Assembly: GCF_026626885.1 (NCBI RefSeq) | Contig: NZ_JAPNOA010000003.1 | Span: 62,001 to 126,000 of the forward strand | Source: Parathalassolituus penaei | GTDB lineage: Bacteria; Pseudomonadota; Gammaproteobacteria; Pseudomonadales; Oceanobacteraceae | Direction of reading: 5' to 3' | DNA length: 64,000 nt | Notes under the pieces: generated by a model | Seen by the model: only the letters and a program-made list of their open reading frames with translations | Told to the model about the DNA's origin: nothing | Databases searched by the model: none | Shown here: one piece after another, positions 27,916 through 38,050 of the stretch | Layout of the letters: every line of letters starts with the position of its first letter | Position numbering within the stretch: the first letter of the stretch is position 1 | Program-made: the position numbers and the translations under genes

Positions 27916-28577
27916 TGAACGAACTTCTGGTTTCCATTCGCCGCAACGCGGTTGGTCTGGGTCTGTTTGCCATTGTAACCGCAGGCGCCATTGCGGCCGC
28001 CCAGGTCGGCACCCATGACATGATCGATCACAACATGCGTATGGCTGAAGCCCGTGCGCTGAACGAAATTGTACCGGCCGACCAGTACAACAACGATCTG
28101 CTGAGCGATGTCATCACCATCGACAGCCAGTACAACCAGCAACTGCTGGGACCACTGCCGGAAGGCTCACAAATTCACATTGCCCGCAATGACGGTGTAC
28201 CACGTACCCTGATCCTGCCGGTGGTTGCACCCGACGGTTACACCATGGAAATTGGTATGCTGGTAGGGGTTAACGTTGATGGCACCATCGCTGGCGTACG
28301 TGTAGTCAGCCACCGTGAAACACCGGGGCTGGGCGACCGTATCGAGTTGAAAAAATCCAAATGGATTCTGGCCTTTGATGGCAAGAGCCTTGGGAATCCC
28401 GGCGAAGATCAGTGGGGTGTTCGTAAGGATGGTGGTGTTTTTGACCAGTTCACCGGTGCCACCATTACCCCTCGCGCTGTAACCGGTGCGGTAAAACACG
28501 CTCTGATGTTCTTTGAAACGCACAAGCAGAAGCTGCTCGATGCCGCTGCTGCCCAACCTGCCGGAGGTCAATCCTGA
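27915..28577 (+). CDS. rsxG: Electron transport complex subunit RsxG/RnfG
   Basis: A 220-residue subunit with one N-terminal membrane anchor (about residues 10-30) and a periplasmic FMN-binding domain. The attachment motif is [11 protein letters not shown] near residue 180, where the second Thr-like position of GAT binds FMN through a phosphoester. [12 protein letters not shown] is another family block. It overlaps rsxD and rsxE by one base at each end, so translation of the three is probably coupled. Confidence 0.96.
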   Translation: MNELLVSIRRNAVGLGLFAIVTAGAIAAAQVGTHDMIDHNMRMAEARALNEIVPADQYNNDLLSDVITIDSQYNQQLLGPLPEGSQIHIARNDGVPRTLILPVVAPDGYTMEIGMLVGVNVDGTIAGVRVVSHRETPGLGDRIELKKSKWILAFDGKSLGNPGEDQWGVRKDGGVFDQFTGATITPRAVTGAVKHALMFFETHKQKLLDAAAAQPAGGQS

Positions 28578-29296
28578 TGGCTAGCAAATCCCTGTCCGAG
28601 ATTTCACTGGACGGTCTCTGGAAAAATAACCCGGCACTGGTTCAGCTGCTGGGTCTGTGCCCGCTGTTGGCAACCTCGGCTTCCGTAGTGAACGCATTGG
28701 GTCTGGGTCTGGCGACCCTGTCGGTACTGGTGGGCTCCAACTTTGCGGTATCCCTGATTCGTAACCACGTACCGGATGCCGTACGTCTGCCAGCGTTTGT
28801 GATGATCATCGCCTCGGTCGTGACCGTGGTTGAGCTGCTGATGCAGGCCTTCACCTATGAGCTGTACGAGATTCTGGGGATTTTTATCCCGCTGATCGTA
28901 ACCAACTGCATTATTCTTGGCCGTGCGGACGCCTTTGCCTGCAAGAACGGCATCATACCATCCATGGTTGACGGTGCCACTATGGGCCTGGGCTTCACCT
29001 GCGTGCTGCTACTGCTGGGCGCGATCCGTGAAATCCTTGGCCAGGGCGTTATTTTCTCCGATATGCAGCTGCTGTTTGGTCCGGCTGCCGCCAGCTGGAA
29101 AATTGTGCTGTTCCATGACTACCCGAACTTCCTGTTCGCCATTCTGCCGCCGGGTGGTTTTATGGCGCTGGGTACCCTGATTGCCATCAAGAACATCATT
29201 GATGAGCGTCGCAAGGAAGCTGCCAAAGCAAAAGCGGTTCCGGTCGAAGTGACAACTGAATCCCGCCGTGCGCGTGTGACCGGCAAGATCAGCTGA
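28577..29296 (+). CDS. rsxE: Electron transport complex subunit RsxE/RnfE
   Basis: A 239-residue polytopic subunit related to RsxA. It contains [32 protein letters not shown] and [10 protein letters not shown], with the conserved Cys that share the membrane Fe-S centre with RsxA. It is the last gene of the operon. In many Pseudomonas relatives an nth gene follows; here a terminator and the convergent terC gene follow instead. Confidence 0.96.
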   Translation: MASKSLSEISLDGLWKNNPALVQLLGLCPLLATSASVVNALGLGLATLSVLVGSNFAVSLIRNHVPDAVRLPAFVMIIASVVTVVELLMQAFTYELYEILGIFIPLIVTNCIILGRADAFACKNGIIPSMVDGATMGLGFTCVLLLLGAIREILGQGVIFSDMQLLFGPAAASWKIVLFHDYPNFLFAILPPGGFMALGTLIAIKNIIDERRKEAAKAKAVPVEVTTESRRARVTGKIS

Positions 29297-29329
29297 TCTT
29301 TGCCTGTTCCCAGGCCGCCTTACCGCACA

Positions 29330-29364
29330 AACAAAACAGCCAGCAATATGCTGGCTGTTTTGTT
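29330..29364. terminator. Bidirectional intrinsic terminator between rsxE and terC
   Basis: A 16-bp perfect stem pairs 29330-29345 with 29349-29364 around loop ATA. The GC core CAGCCAGCA is flanked by A-rich and T-rich arms, so it can serve both convergent genes. Confidence 0.9.
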
Positions 29365-29398
29365 CTGGATTTTCAGACGTTACCAATACGGGACAATA

Positions 29399-30142
29399 TC
29401 AAGGCTCGTTACGATTCAGACGAATCATCTCGCGAGCATGACGCTTGCGGATATGAATGTTAATCAGCTCAACCAGCACCGAGAACGCCATGGCGAAGTA
29501 GATGTACCCCTTCGGTACATGTACGTCCAGACCTTCCGCCATCAGGGTAAAGCCGACCAGAATCAGGAATGACAAGGCCAGCATCTTGATGCTCGGGTTG
29601 TCATCAACAAAGTCGCCAATTGGCTTGGCCGCAAACATCATCACGCCTACCGACGCCACCACAGCGATCACCATAATGGCCAGGTGATCCACCAGACCTA
29701 CGGCGGTAATCACCGAGTCCAGCGAAAACACGATATCCAGAATCGCAATCTGCACCAGAATACCCAAGTAACTGGAAGCACCACCCTTCTGTTCTTCTTC
29801 ACCCGGCAGTTCCAGACTGGCGTGAATTTCATGTGTGGATTTGGCCAACAGGAATAGACCACCACCAATCAGAATCACATCGCGTCCGGAAATTTCAGTT
29901 CCGAATACGGTAAACCAGGGTTCAACCAGTCCCATCACCCAGCTCAGGCTGGCCAGCAGCATCAAACGAGTCATCATCGCCAAACCGAGGCCCAGCTTAC
30001 GCGCACTTTGACGTTGCTCTTCGGGTAAACGAGCAACAAGAATCGACAGAAAAATAATGTTATCGATACCCAGAACAATTTCCAGGACGATCAGGGTAGC
30101 CAGGGCCATCAAGGCTTCCGGGCTGGTAATCCACTCGAACAT
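29399..30142 (-). CDS. TerC-family integral membrane protein
   Basis: A 247-residue protein with about seven membrane spans. The two signature acidic blocks are EIVLGIDNIIFLSIL near the N-terminus and DIVFSLDSVITAVG in the middle, each with the paired Asp characteristic of TerC proteins. Family members have been linked to tellurite resistance and, more recently, to manganese export that supports exported metalloenzymes; I cannot choose between these here. The start at 30142 matches the family N-terminus MFEWI. It is convergent with the rsx operon. Confidence 0.9.
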   Translation of the reverse strand: MFEWITSPEALMALATLIVLEIVLGIDNIIFLSILVARLPEEQRQSARKLGLGLAMMTRLMLLASLSWVMGLVEPWFTVFGTEISGRDVILIGGGLFLLAKSTHEIHASLELPGEEEQKGGASSYLGILVQIAILDIVFSLDSVITAVGLVDHLAIMVIAVVASVGVMMFAAKPIGDFVDDNPSIKMLALSFLILVGFTLMAEGLDVHVPKGYIYFAMAFSVLVELINIHIRKRHAREMIRLNRNEP

Positions 30143-30350
30143 AGTGTCTCCACACGAGAGGGTTGTTACACCGTCAATTCCGGTGCCGCGCCACAGTATT
30201 CAGTCCCGAGGACAAGGTCAACTGGCACATATAGCCACGTTTTATACGGAAAACAGTGCTGACAGGTTATACAAATTCCGCTGCTTATATGCATCAGCAG
30301 CGGTATCATAGATACCTCAAACCCCCCCTTGATGCGGATTAGCAGCAGTC

Positions 30351-30773
30351 ATGACAGAAAAAACCCGCGGTCGCCTGACCACCCGTACACTTGCCATGCC
30401 CAGCGATACCAACCCTGCCGGTGATATTTTCGGTGGCTGGGTACTGGCCCAGATGGACATTGCGGCCGGTATTTGTGCAGGCCAACGCGCTCAAGGCCGC
30501 GTGGTAACAGTAGCCGTCGACAGTATGAGTTTTATTCGCCCGGTAAAAGTCGGTGACATTCTGGGGATTTACACCGAAGTCGCCGAAACCGGTCGCACCT
30601 CCATGAAGATCCACGTCGAAGCCTGGGTGCGCCGTGGTCGTATCGGCCAGCGCGAAAAGGTGACCGAAGCCTTGTTCAAGTTCGTATCCATTGATGCCGA
30701 TGGCAAACCGACACCGCTGCCAGAAGAGGAAGATCTGCCACTGTACGTTCGTAACGGCACCAACGAATTCTGA
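30351..30773 (+). CDS. yciA: Acyl-CoA thioesterase YciA
   Basis: A 140-residue hotdog-fold thioesterase that hydrolyses acyl-CoA esters in the cytoplasm. PSDTNPAGDIFGGWVLAQMD carries the catalytic Asp of the acyl-CoA hydrolase family, and VTVAVDSMSFIRPVKVGD is typical. Length and motifs match E. coli YciA. A strong terminator follows 20 bp after the stop, so it is probably a single-gene transcript. Confidence 0.93.
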   Translation: MTEKTRGRLTTRTLAMPSDTNPAGDIFGGWVLAQMDIAAGICAGQRAQGRVVTVAVDSMSFIRPVKVGDILGIYTEVAETGRTSMKIHVEAWVRRGRIGQREKVTEALFKFVSIDADGKPTPLPEEEDLPLYVRNGTNEF

Positions 30774-30791
30774 TTCCCCCTCATGCCTCAC

Positions 30792-30817
30792 GGGGGCATA
30801 ATATGCCCCCTGTTTTT
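30792..30817 (+). terminator. Intrinsic terminator after yciA
   Basis: Stem GGGGGCAT/ATGCCCCC (30792-30799 with 30803-30810), three-base loop, followed by TGTTTTT. Confidence 0.85.
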
Positions 30818-30873
30818 CACCCTGCAGCCAGAAACGGCTGCAGCGGTATTTTGTCCGACACCCGAGGTAAGTC

Positions 30874-31914
30874 ATGTCCGAACAGCCGTCATCCAGCCAG
30901 CCACAGGCCTCTGGCCCGTATGTCGTGTGCGCTCTGTACCGTTTTGTCACTCTGGAAGACTACGAAGCACTGCGTCAGCCTCTGCTGGATACCCTGCTCG
31001 CCCTGAATATCAAAGGCACTCTGCTACTGGCTCGCGAAGGTATCAACGGTACCGTTGCCGGTACTCGTGAAGCCATCGACGCCATGCTGGCCTGGCTGCA
31101 AAAAGACAGCCGTCTGAGCGGTATCGACTTCAAGGAATCCTTTGACGAAGAAATGCCGTTTTACCGCACCAAGGTCAAACTCAAGAAAGAGATTGTGACC
31201 ATGGGCGTAGAAGGCATAGACCCTCTGCAGGTAGTGGGCACTTACGTCAAACCAAAAGACTGGAACCAGCTGATCTCCGACCCGGAGGTTATTCTGGTCG
31301 ATACCCGTAACGATTACGAAGTCGCCATTGGTACCTTCAAGGGTGCGGTTGACCCTAAAACCCGCACCTTCCGTGAATTCCCGGACTACGTCAAAACCCA
31401 TCTGGACCCACAGAAACACCGCAAGGTGGCAATGTTCTGTACCGGTGGCATCCGCTGTGAAAAATCCACCGCATACCTGAAAGAACAGGGTTTCGATGAG
31501 GTGTATCATCTCGAAGGTGGCATCCTCAAATATCTGGAGGAAGTGCCGCAGGAAGAATCCATGTGGGAAGGTGAATGCTTCGTTTTTGATAACCGCGTCA
31601 CCGTTGACCATCAGCTGCAGAAAGGCCACTACGAGCTGTGCCATGCCTGCCGTCGTCCACTGACCGAAGCCAGCAAGGCGTCACCCCACTACGAGCCGGG
31701 CATCAGCTGTGGTCAGTGTCATGACGAATTCACCGATGAGCAGCGCCGCCGCTTCCGTCAGCGTGAACAGCAGATGGCACTCGCCAAGGAACGTGGTGAA
31801 GCCCATATCGGCGACGAGCGTGCCGAATGGATTGCCCGTCGTCGTCAGGAAAAAGTCGATGCTCGTGAGCAGAACCGCCAGCGCAGCCTCGAAAAGCAGA
31901 AAAAGCAGGACTAA
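30874..31914 (+). CDS. trhO: tRNA uridine(34) hydroxylase (rhodanese-like TrhO/YceA)
   Basis: A 346-residue protein that hydroxylates uridine 34 of certain tRNAs to 5-hydroxyuridine using molecular oxygen. The N-terminal UPF0176 domain ([18 protein letters not shown]) is followed by a rhodanese domain with the active Cys189 in [11 protein letters not shown], then a Cys-rich C-terminal segment ([18 protein letters not shown]) and a charged tail. All blocks fit E. coli TrhO. ATG 30874 follows GAGGTAAGTC. Confidence 0.95.
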   Translation: MSEQPSSSQPQASGPYVVCALYRFVTLEDYEALRQPLLDTLLALNIKGTLLLAREGINGTVAGTREAIDAMLAWLQKDSRLSGIDFKESFDEEMPFYRTKVKLKKEIVTMGVEGIDPLQVVGTYVKPKDWNQLISDPEVILVDTRNDYEVAIGTFKGAVDPKTRTFREFPDYVKTHLDPQKHRKVAMFCTGGIRCEKSTAYLKEQGFDEVYHLEGGILKYLEEVPQEESMWEGECFVFDNRVTVDHQLQKGHYELCHACRRPLTEASKASPHYEPGISCGQCHDEFTDEQRRRFRQREQQMALAKERGEAHIGDERAEWIARRRQEKVDAREQNRQRSLEKQKKQD

Positions 31915-31926
31915 CAGCTGTACAGC

Positions 31927-31955
31927 AACAGGCTGTCCCAAACGTTCAGCCTGTT
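31927..31955 (+). terminator. Hairpin after trhO
   Basis: A 9-bp perfect stem AACAGGCTG/CAGCCTGTT with an 11-nt loop lies 12 bp after the trhO stop. No T-tract follows, so termination is uncertain. Confidence 0.4.
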
Positions 31956-32020
31956 CGCCCCGCCCTTGAAATCGGCTCTGGCTCCCCAACATATCCGCCA
32001 AGGTTATACAGGAGCCAGAC

Positions 32021-34429
32021 ATGTCCGATAGCAACGAACTCCCGGATCAGGAACACGAATTTATCAGCCGCGACGAGCCGGAAAGCCCGCTGGCGCTGGC
32101 CGATGAGGTTCTGCCCGACCGTCTGCATGTTCTGCCCGTTAGTGGTCGCCCGTTTTTTCCGGCCCAGGTGCAGCCCGTGATTGTTTCCCGCGAACAGTGG
32201 GAAGACACCATCAAACGCGTCAAAAACACCGAGCACAAACTACTGGGCCTGGCATGGGTTGCCGACCACAGTGACACCGCCAGCCCCGACCAGTTACCGC
32301 TGATTGGTTGTGTGGTGCGGATTCATAAGGTCACCATCGAAGGTGATCGGGTGCAGTTTATTGCACAGGGCATTCGCCGCTTCCGGGTGCTGGAATGGAT
32401 CAGCCGTAAAACACCGTATCTGGCTCGCGTTCATTACCCGCGTCAGAGCAGCGATTTCACCGACGAAACCAAGGCCTACGCCATGGCGGTGATCAATGCC
32501 ATCAAGGAGCTGGTCACCACCAATCCCCTGTATTCCGAAGAGCTCAAGCAGTATCTGAACCGCTTTAATCCGAACGATCCTTCGCCACTGGCGGACTTCG
32601 GTGCCGCGATCACCACTGCGGAAGCAGCCGTTCTTCAGGATGTTCTGGAAACCCTGCCAATCCAGAAGCGGATGGAAAAGGTGCTGGTACTGCTGAAGAA
32701 AGAAGTGGAAGTAGCGCGCCTGCAGGTTGAGATCAACAAGACCGTTAACGACAGCATCAGCAAACACCAGCGCGAGTTTTTCCTGAAGGAACAACTCAAA
32801 ACCATCCAGAAAGAACTGGGGCTGGCCAAGGACGATAAAACCGCCGACATCGACGAGTTTGAACAACGTCTTGCCAGCAAACAGGTGCCAGCGGCGGTTC
32901 GCAAGCGCATCGACGAAGAGTTACGCAAATTCTCCATGCTGGAAACCGGCTCGGCGGAATTCAACGTCACCCGCAATTATCTGGACTGGGCGACCAGCGT
33001 GCCCTGGGGGAGTTTCTCGGTTGATTCGTTCGACCTGCGGAAAGCGCGCGACACCCTGGATGCACACCATGCCGGTCTTGATGACGTCAAAGAACGTATC
33101 CTCGAATTTCTGGCCGTAGGCACCTTCAAGAAGGAAATCTCCGGCTCCATCATGCTGCTGGTTGGCCCACCCGGGGTTGGTAAAACCTCGATCGGTCGTT
33201 CAGTTGCCGATGCACTCGGGCGTAAATTCTACCGTTTCAGCGTCGGCGGTATGCGCGATGAAGCCGAGATCAAAGGCCATCGCCGTACTTACATCGGCGC
33301 CATGCCCGGCAAACTGGTCCAGGCCCTGAAAGAAGTCGAGGTCGCCAACCCGGTGATCATGCTCGATGAAATCGACAAGATGGGTTCTTCGTACCAGGGC
33401 GATCCGGCATCAGCACTGCTGGAGGTGCTGGACCCGGAGCAAAATCGCGAATTCCTCGACCACTATCTGGATCTGCGTATTGATCTGTCGAAGGTGCTGT
33501 TTATCTGCACCGCTAACCAGCTCGACTCAATTCCCGGCCCACTACTCGACCGGATGGATACCATTCGCCTGTCTGGTTACATCGCTGAAGAAAAGCTGGC
33601 CATCGCCAAAACGCATCTGTGGCCACGGGTACTGGAACGCCACGGCCTGAAGAAATCCCAGGTCCGCATCAGTGACGCCACCCTGCGTACCATTATTGAA
33701 GGTTATGCGCGCGAATCCGGCGTCCGCCGTCTGGAAAAACTGCTGCAGAAAATCGCCCGCAAGGCGGTCGTCAAACTGCTGGAAAACCCGGAACAAGCGA
33801 TCTCCGTCACCATCAAGGATCTTGATAACTATCTGGGCGCACCGGTTTTCCGGCCGGAGAAAATCATTCGCGGCACCGGTGTAGTGACCGGTCTGGCCTG
33901 GACGTCAATGGGCGGCACCACCCTGCCGGTCGAAGCCGCCGTGATTCATCATCAGAGCCGCGGTTTTAAACTCACCGGCAAACTGGGTGAGGTCATGCGG
34001 GAATCCGCCGAGATTGCCTACAGCTTCACGACAGCCAATGCCAGTCATTTTGGTGGCGACGAGGCCTTCTTCAACAACAGCTTTTTGCACTTGCACGTGC
34101 CCGAAGGTGCCACCCCCAAAGATGGCCCAAGTGCGGGGATCACCATCACCACTGCGTTGATGTCGCTGATGCTGGATCGCAAGATCAACCGCCCTCTCGC
34201 CATGACCGGCGAATTAACCCTCACCGGCCAGGTTCTGCCCGTGGGCGGTATTCGGGAGAAGGTTATTGCCGCCCGTCGCTCCCGCATCATGGAAGTGATT
34301 TTGCCGGAAGCCAACCGTCGCGACTTTGAAGATCTGCCAGAGCACATTCGCCAGGATATGACCGTGCATTTTGCCAGCCATTATCGGGATGTATTCAAAG
34401 TGGTATTTGAACCAGAGGAAGGGAAATAA
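32021..34429 (+). CDS. ATP-dependent Lon-type protease (AsrA-like second Lon)
   Basis: An 802-residue Lon protease with N-terminal substrate domain, AAA+ domain (Walker A GPPGVGKTS near residue 382; Walker B VIMLDEIDKM) and C-terminal protease domain. The catalytic pair is Ser704 (DGPSAGI) and Lys747 (REKVIAA), 43 residues apart as in E. coli Lon. The divergent N-terminus (beginning MSDSNELPDQEHEF and containing LHVLPVSGRPFFPAQ) and isolated location suggest the second-type Lon known in pseudomonads as AsrA rather than the housekeeping enzyme next to clpX and hupB. That subtype call is by eye. Confidence 0.94.
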   Translation: MSDSNELPDQEHEFISRDEPESPLALADEVLPDRLHVLPVSGRPFFPAQVQPVIVSREQWEDTIKRVKNTEHKLLGLAWVADHSDTASPDQLPLIGCVVRIHKVTIEGDRVQFIAQGIRRFRVLEWISRKTPYLARVHYPRQSSDFTDETKAYAMAVINAIKELVTTNPLYSEELKQYLNRFNPNDPSPLADFGAAITTAEAAVLQDVLETLPIQKRMEKVLVLLKKEVEVARLQVEINKTVNDSISKHQREFFLKEQLKTIQKELGLAKDDKTADIDEFEQRLASKQVPAAVRKRIDEELRKFSMLETGSAEFNVTRNYLDWATSVPWGSFSVDSFDLRKARDTLDAHHAGLDDVKERILEFLAVGTFKKEISGSIMLLVGPPGVGKTSIGRSVADALGRKFYRFSVGGMRDEAEIKGHRRTYIGAMPGKLVQALKEVEVANPVIMLDEIDKMGSSYQGDPASALLEVLDPEQNREFLDHYLDLRIDLSKVLFICTANQLDSIPGPLLDRMDTIRLSGYIAEEKLAIAKTHLWPRVLERHGLKKSQVRISDATLRTIIEGYARESGVRRLEKLLQKIARKAVVKLLENPEQAISVTIKDLDNYLGAPVFRPEKIIRGTGVVTGLAWTSMGGTTLPVEAAVIHHQSRGFKLTGKLGEVMRESAEIAYSFTTANASHFGGDEAFFNNSFLHLHVPEGATPKDGPSAGITITTALMSLMLDRKINRPLAMTGELTLTGQVLPVGGIREKVIAARRSRIMEVILPEANRRDFEDLPEHIRQDMTVHFASHYRDVFKVVFEPEEGK

Positions 34430-34442
34430 CAGACTGCTCAAG

Positions 34443-34480
34443 CACTCATCAGTCGCCGAGCAGGCTGCTGATGAGTGATT
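34443..34480. terminator. Hairpin between lon-like gene and convergent unknown gene
   Basis: A 10-bp perfect stem CACTCATCAG/CTGATGAGTG (34443-34452 with 34468-34477) followed on the plus strand by ATTTC. Probably a weak intrinsic terminator for the convergent pair. Confidence 0.6.
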
Positions 34481-34493
34481 TCTGCAACATCGT

Positions 34494-35123
34494 TCAGGCG
34501 TGTGCCATCTGGCTAAGATGGCTGAACAAACGACGAATCAGGGTGATGTTTTTGTGTTCGCGACGGTGAGCCACAACAGGAGCCTCCGCACGATTAACGG
34601 TGTGAATCATACCGGCGTACTTACAAGCACTGTAAAACCGGAACACTTCCCGCTCTTCCATATCCAGAATGCGCGATGCCAATACCAGCGAGGTTGGACG
34701 ACTACTTAACAGAGCCGCCAGGCGAACACCCTGCTTGCCTGCATTCAAGCGCGTGAGATTAGGCCATTGGCGCAACTGCACCACATCATCCCGACGACAG
34801 CCAGGCAACAGACCATCAACTGCCATGCCATACGCACAATTCCAGACCAGCTCCTCCAGAGGACGGCCACAATCCAAAACCCAACGGCGTAATTCCGGGT
34901 TATCTCCCATGGTTTTATGGCGGTAACCTGCAGGTAAAATCTTGCGAACCGACGCCGGCAAACTGCTGTCACGACGCGCATATAATCGCTCTTGCCCGAG
35001 AATAACCAGTTCATAATCGTTGGCGACCTGGAGCACCGCATCCAGCGCGTGTTCCTGACAAAATTGCAGCTGCTCAAGCAGCCAGCCATCAACATCCTGC
35101 GGGGTTTTGAAGGTTACTGACAT
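34494..35123 (-). CDS. Conserved protein of unknown function, paralogue of the 7.6 kb gene
   Basis: A 210-residue protein whose residues 89-178 repeat the conserved blocks of the gene at 7615-8385: LEELVWNCAYG, GCRRDDVVQLRQWPNLTRL, LLSSRPTSLVLASRIL and EVFRFYSACKYAGM. I do not recognise the family. The start at 35123 follows AGGAGTAACT and is preferred to the upstream open frame. The Cys-rich tail of the paralogue is missing; the C-terminus is basic (HRREHK). It is divergent from the unknown gene at 35467. Confidence 0.7.
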   Translation of the reverse strand: MSVTFKTPQDVDGWLLEQLQFCQEHALDAVLQVANDYELVILGQERLYARRDSSLPASVRKILPAGYRHKTMGDNPELRRWVLDCGRPLEELVWNCAYGMAVDGLLPGCRRDDVVQLRQWPNLTRLNAGKQGVRLAALLSSRPTSLVLASRILDMEEREVFRFYSACKYAGMIHTVNRAEAPVVAHRREHKNITLIRRLFSHLSQMAHA

Positions 35124-35466
35124 AGTTACTCCTGTTGTTGTTTTTGTCGGACTGTACAACCAGATCAGTGAGGCCAGCATGAAACCCCCCATCGGTAGCG
35201 TCAATGCATGTCAGTATCGCTGGCGTGCAATGGCGCTTTGATACAACAAGAACTGCCGTACATCAGAACTACTATTGAACCCATTCCCACATTCTGATTG
35301 TGGTAATTATTCCAATGCCTGGCAGTTGTCGGAAACACAACGCGAGCTTTTTTACAGACACATGAAAATTATTATTACTTTCAGGGGGTTATAAAATCAT
35401 CGCATCGGCACGATGTTTGAAACGATTCAGTCATGAGCCAGCGAATCCAAACAAGGAGACAACATC
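35124..35466. other. Divergent intergenic region, AT-rich
   Basis: A 343-bp region between two genes of unknown function. The half next to 35467 is AT-rich (about 35340-35400) with TTTACA and TATAAA-like words, but not at a standard promoter spacing. I see no gene, repeat or clear operator in it. Confidence 0.4.
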
Positions 35467-36027
35467 ATGTTGCTGAACCACTACAACGCTTCAGACCTTC
35501 TGTTCTATACCAACTTTCTGGAAGAAACCAGCACACCCGGTTTGTGGGGTTATCGTGGTGACCTCGTATTAAAAGGTGGGGAAGCGGCCGATGAAAAAGG
35601 TCACACCCTGCCGCCACAAGCGGTGATGCGAGCCGCCGTTATTCTCGCCGATGACAAAATGAAAATGCTGATTGGTGGACTCGACGATATTCATAATCTG
35701 CCGGTACTGGTTGAAAAATATCAAAACGATTTCGCAGAAGGCATGAAATCCATGATATTCGTTGTGAATATCAATAATCCGGCACAGGTATTAATTGGCA
35801 GCACACTGTTTTATCTGATTCCATTGGTACAAGGTGTTCCATGGAATGAATGTATGGAAGAACTGGCACTGGAAAAAGGTGATTTCAAAGGCCAGTCGCC
35901 CGCCGACAAGCTGGTGACCATGTGGGAAAACCTGCAGCAATATAAACCCCGCTACACACTGAAAGAACTGGACGCCGTTCTTACCGATCTTTCGAGTGCC
36001 AAACGTGAAGTCTGGGGCGCCGTCTGA
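35467..36027 (+). CDS. Hypothetical protein
   Basis: A 186-residue protein that I do not recognise. It has no signal peptide. The middle contains a beta-rich, hydrophobic block (MIFVVNINNPAQVLIGSTLFY) and the C-terminal 60 residues look helical and charged. The ATG follows AAGGAGACAACATC, an excellent ribosome site, so the gene is probably well expressed. Acidic composition and lack of membrane spans suggest a soluble cytoplasmic protein. It is followed by a strong terminator shared with the ompA-like gene. Confidence 0.7.
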   Translation: MLLNHYNASDLLFYTNFLEETSTPGLWGYRGDLVLKGGEAADEKGHTLPPQAVMRAAVILADDKMKMLIGGLDDIHNLPVLVEKYQNDFAEGMKSMIFVVNINNPAQVLIGSTLFYLIPLVQGVPWNECMEELALEKGDFKGQSPADKLVTMWENLQQYKPRYTLKELDAVLTDLSSAKREVWGAV

Positions 36028-36123
36028 AACAGACGTCAGAGATAATCGGAACTGCCCGATCAGACTGGCAGCCAAATGGCCGAACAGCTGTTTGAAGCAG
36101 ACCTTCAGGTTTCTGAGAGGTGT

Positions 36124-36152
36124 AAAAAAGCCACCGCAAGGGTGGCTTTTTT
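36124..36152. terminator. Bidirectional intrinsic terminator
   Basis: Stem AAAAAAGCCACC/GGTGGCTTTTTT (36124-36135 with 36141-36152) with a 5-nt loop, between the convergent unknown gene and the OmpA-family gene. Confidence 0.92.
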
Positions 36153-36169
36153 ACGTCCGTCGAAACGGA

Positions 36170-37237
36170 TTATTTGATCACGGTGAACTCAACGCGACGG
36201 TTTTCAGCACGACCAGCAGCGGTCATGTTGTCAGCGATTGGACGCTTCTCGCCGTAACCAACAGAGGACATACGGTTGGCAGCAACGCCTTTACCGAGCA
36301 GGTAAGTGCGCACAGAAGCAGCACGACGCTCGCTCAGAGCCTGGTTGGCGGCATCAGAACCCTGGCTGTCAGTGTGGGCGCTGATTTCTACTTTCAGTTC
36401 TGGGAACTTCAGCATTTCAGAACCAACGTTGTCCAGAATGGTGCGAGCGCCAGCCGTCAGGTTAGCACTGCCACTGTCGAAGTTAACACCTTTCAGGTTG
36501 CCTTCGAATACAGCACAGCCTTCTGCGTTAACCTTGGCACCCTTGATGGTGTCAGGACACTTGTCGTTGTCGTCGATCACGCCGTCACCATCGGTGTCAG
36601 CTGGAACCACCACTACTACTGGAGCAGGCTCAGGAACAACAACCGGAGCAGGTTCTTCAACCACTACAGGTGCAGCAACGGCAGTCTCAACCACTGGCGC
36701 TGGTTTGGCACCGAAACGGTAACCCAGTTCCAGCATAAACACGCCGTGTTCGTAGCTTTCGTCGGTCATTTCGTCAATACGAACTTCAGCGCGGCCAAAC
36801 AGGCTTTCGCTTGAATCGAATTGCAGACCAGCACCGTACGCAAACAGGTGAGTGTCAGCATCAGCAGCGGTAGAGTTTGGAACGTTCAATTTTTCACGGC
36901 CCCAACCAGTGGTCAGGTATGGCTTAACCATATCGCCACCCAGGAAGTACAGGGCGTTCAGACGGTACTGTTCGATGTCAGGGCTGTTGTTGCCCTGCAG
37001 GCCAGTAGAGAAGTTACCAGCGGCTTCCAGTGCCAGGTCATCACTTACGAAATAACCCAGAGCAAATTCGCTCAGGGAAGAATCGCCAACGTGAGCGCCA
37101 GTTTCAGTTTTGAAACTTTCCTTGATTTCGTTATCAGACAGACCCAGACCAGTCGTAAAATAGGTAGTGCCTTGTTCAGCATTGGCTGCGGCAGCAGATA
37201 CCATGGCAATAGCCAGAGCGATGTGTTTTACCTTCAT
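36170..37237 (-). CDS. OmpA-family outer membrane protein
   Basis: A 355-residue outer-membrane protein. It has a Sec signal peptide (about residues 1-22, ending ANA), an N-terminal eight-stranded beta-barrel region (to about 175), a Pro/Val-rich linker (APVVVEEPAPVVV), an Asp-rich calcium-binding thrombospondin-3 type repeat (DTDGDGVIDDNDKCPDT), and a C-terminal OmpA peptidoglycan-binding domain (about 235-355, with VEISAHTDSQGSDAANQALS and NRRVEFTVIK). The layout is that of OprF/OmpA porin-anchors linking the outer membrane to peptidoglycan. ATG 37237 is preferred over a GTG two codons earlier. The upstream 290 bp are AT-rich and must contain its promoter. Confidence 0.93.
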   Translation of the reverse strand: MKVKHIALAIAMVSAAAANAEQGTTYFTTGLGLSDNEIKESFKTETGAHVGDSSLSEFALGYFVSDDLALEAAGNFSTGLQGNNSPDIEQYRLNALYFLGGDMVKPYLTTGWGREKLNVPNSTAADADTHLFAYGAGLQFDSSESLFGRAEVRIDEMTDESYEHGVFMLELGYRFGAKPAPVVETAVAAPVVVEEPAPVVVPEPAPVVVVVPADTDGDGVIDDNDKCPDTIKGAKVNAEGCAVFEGNLKGVNFDSGSANLTAGARTILDNVGSEMLKFPELKVEISAHTDSQGSDAANQALSERRAASVRTYLLGKGVAANRMSSVGYGEKRPIADNMTAAGRAENRRVEFTVIK

Positions 37238-37534
37238 GGTCACCCCCGTGTGAAGGACATTTGTAAATTGGCGTGCAGCTTAAGCATTTCCTGTTACGAA
37301 TCAATCCCACCAGAAACTTTTTTTAAGCTTTCAGCTATTGACCGTAGACCAGATAAAATTCATGAGAAAATTGTCAATTTTAGTCAATAAAAACTGTTTG
37401 AAATTGTCTGAATATCAGACATTCGATATGCCAGATATAACATCAAAATATTAAAAAAACAGATACAGACCTAATCTCAAACAGATCGAAAAATATTTTC
37501 TCAGGATTGGAATAATTCAGAAGAGAGAGAGATT

Positions 37535-37612
<78 letters not shown>

Positions 37613-37684
37613 CACACCAAACCGCATGAAACGATTCAGATTTCACGCATTATACTAAACGACCTAACCAATGGAAGTGGTTTT

Positions 37685-38050
37685 TTATTCAAGGCGCAAT
37701 AACTGTTCCAGCTCGCGCAGATCATCCAGCATACTGCGAATCAGAGCCTTGTCGATTACAGCAGCATTGGTATTGGCTGACGCCCCCTCCTCCAGACGCT
37801 GACGAGCGCCAAGGATGGTGTAGCCTTCGCCGTACAGGAGGTTACGGATTTCTCGCACCAGCAACACGTCCTGACGCTGGTAATAACGACGATTACCACG
37901 ACGCTTGACAGGGTTCAGCTGCGGAAACTCCTGCTCCCAATAACGCAGAACATGAGGTTTGACATCACACAGCTCGCTGACCTCGCCAATGGTGAAATAC
38001 CGCTTGGCGGGGATCGGCGGGAGCTCATGATTGTGGCTGGGTTCCAGCAT
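37685..38050 (-). CDS. MerR-family transcriptional regulator
   Basis: A 121-residue regulator with an N-terminal winged helix-turn-helix of the MerR type ([20 protein letters not shown], then [16 protein letters not shown]) and a short helical C-terminus. It lacks the Cys-rich effector domain of metal-sensing MerR proteins. The same small MerR-like gene follows ihfA in pseudomonads; its targets are unknown to me. It overlaps the end of ihfA by 26 bp, suggesting coupled translation. Confidence 0.93.
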   Translation of the reverse strand: MLEPSHNHELPPIPAKRYFTIGEVSELCDVKPHVLRYWEQEFPQLNPVKRRGNRRYYQRQDVLLVREIRNLLYGEGYTILGARQRLEEGASANTNAAVIDKALIRSMLDDLRELEQLLRLE

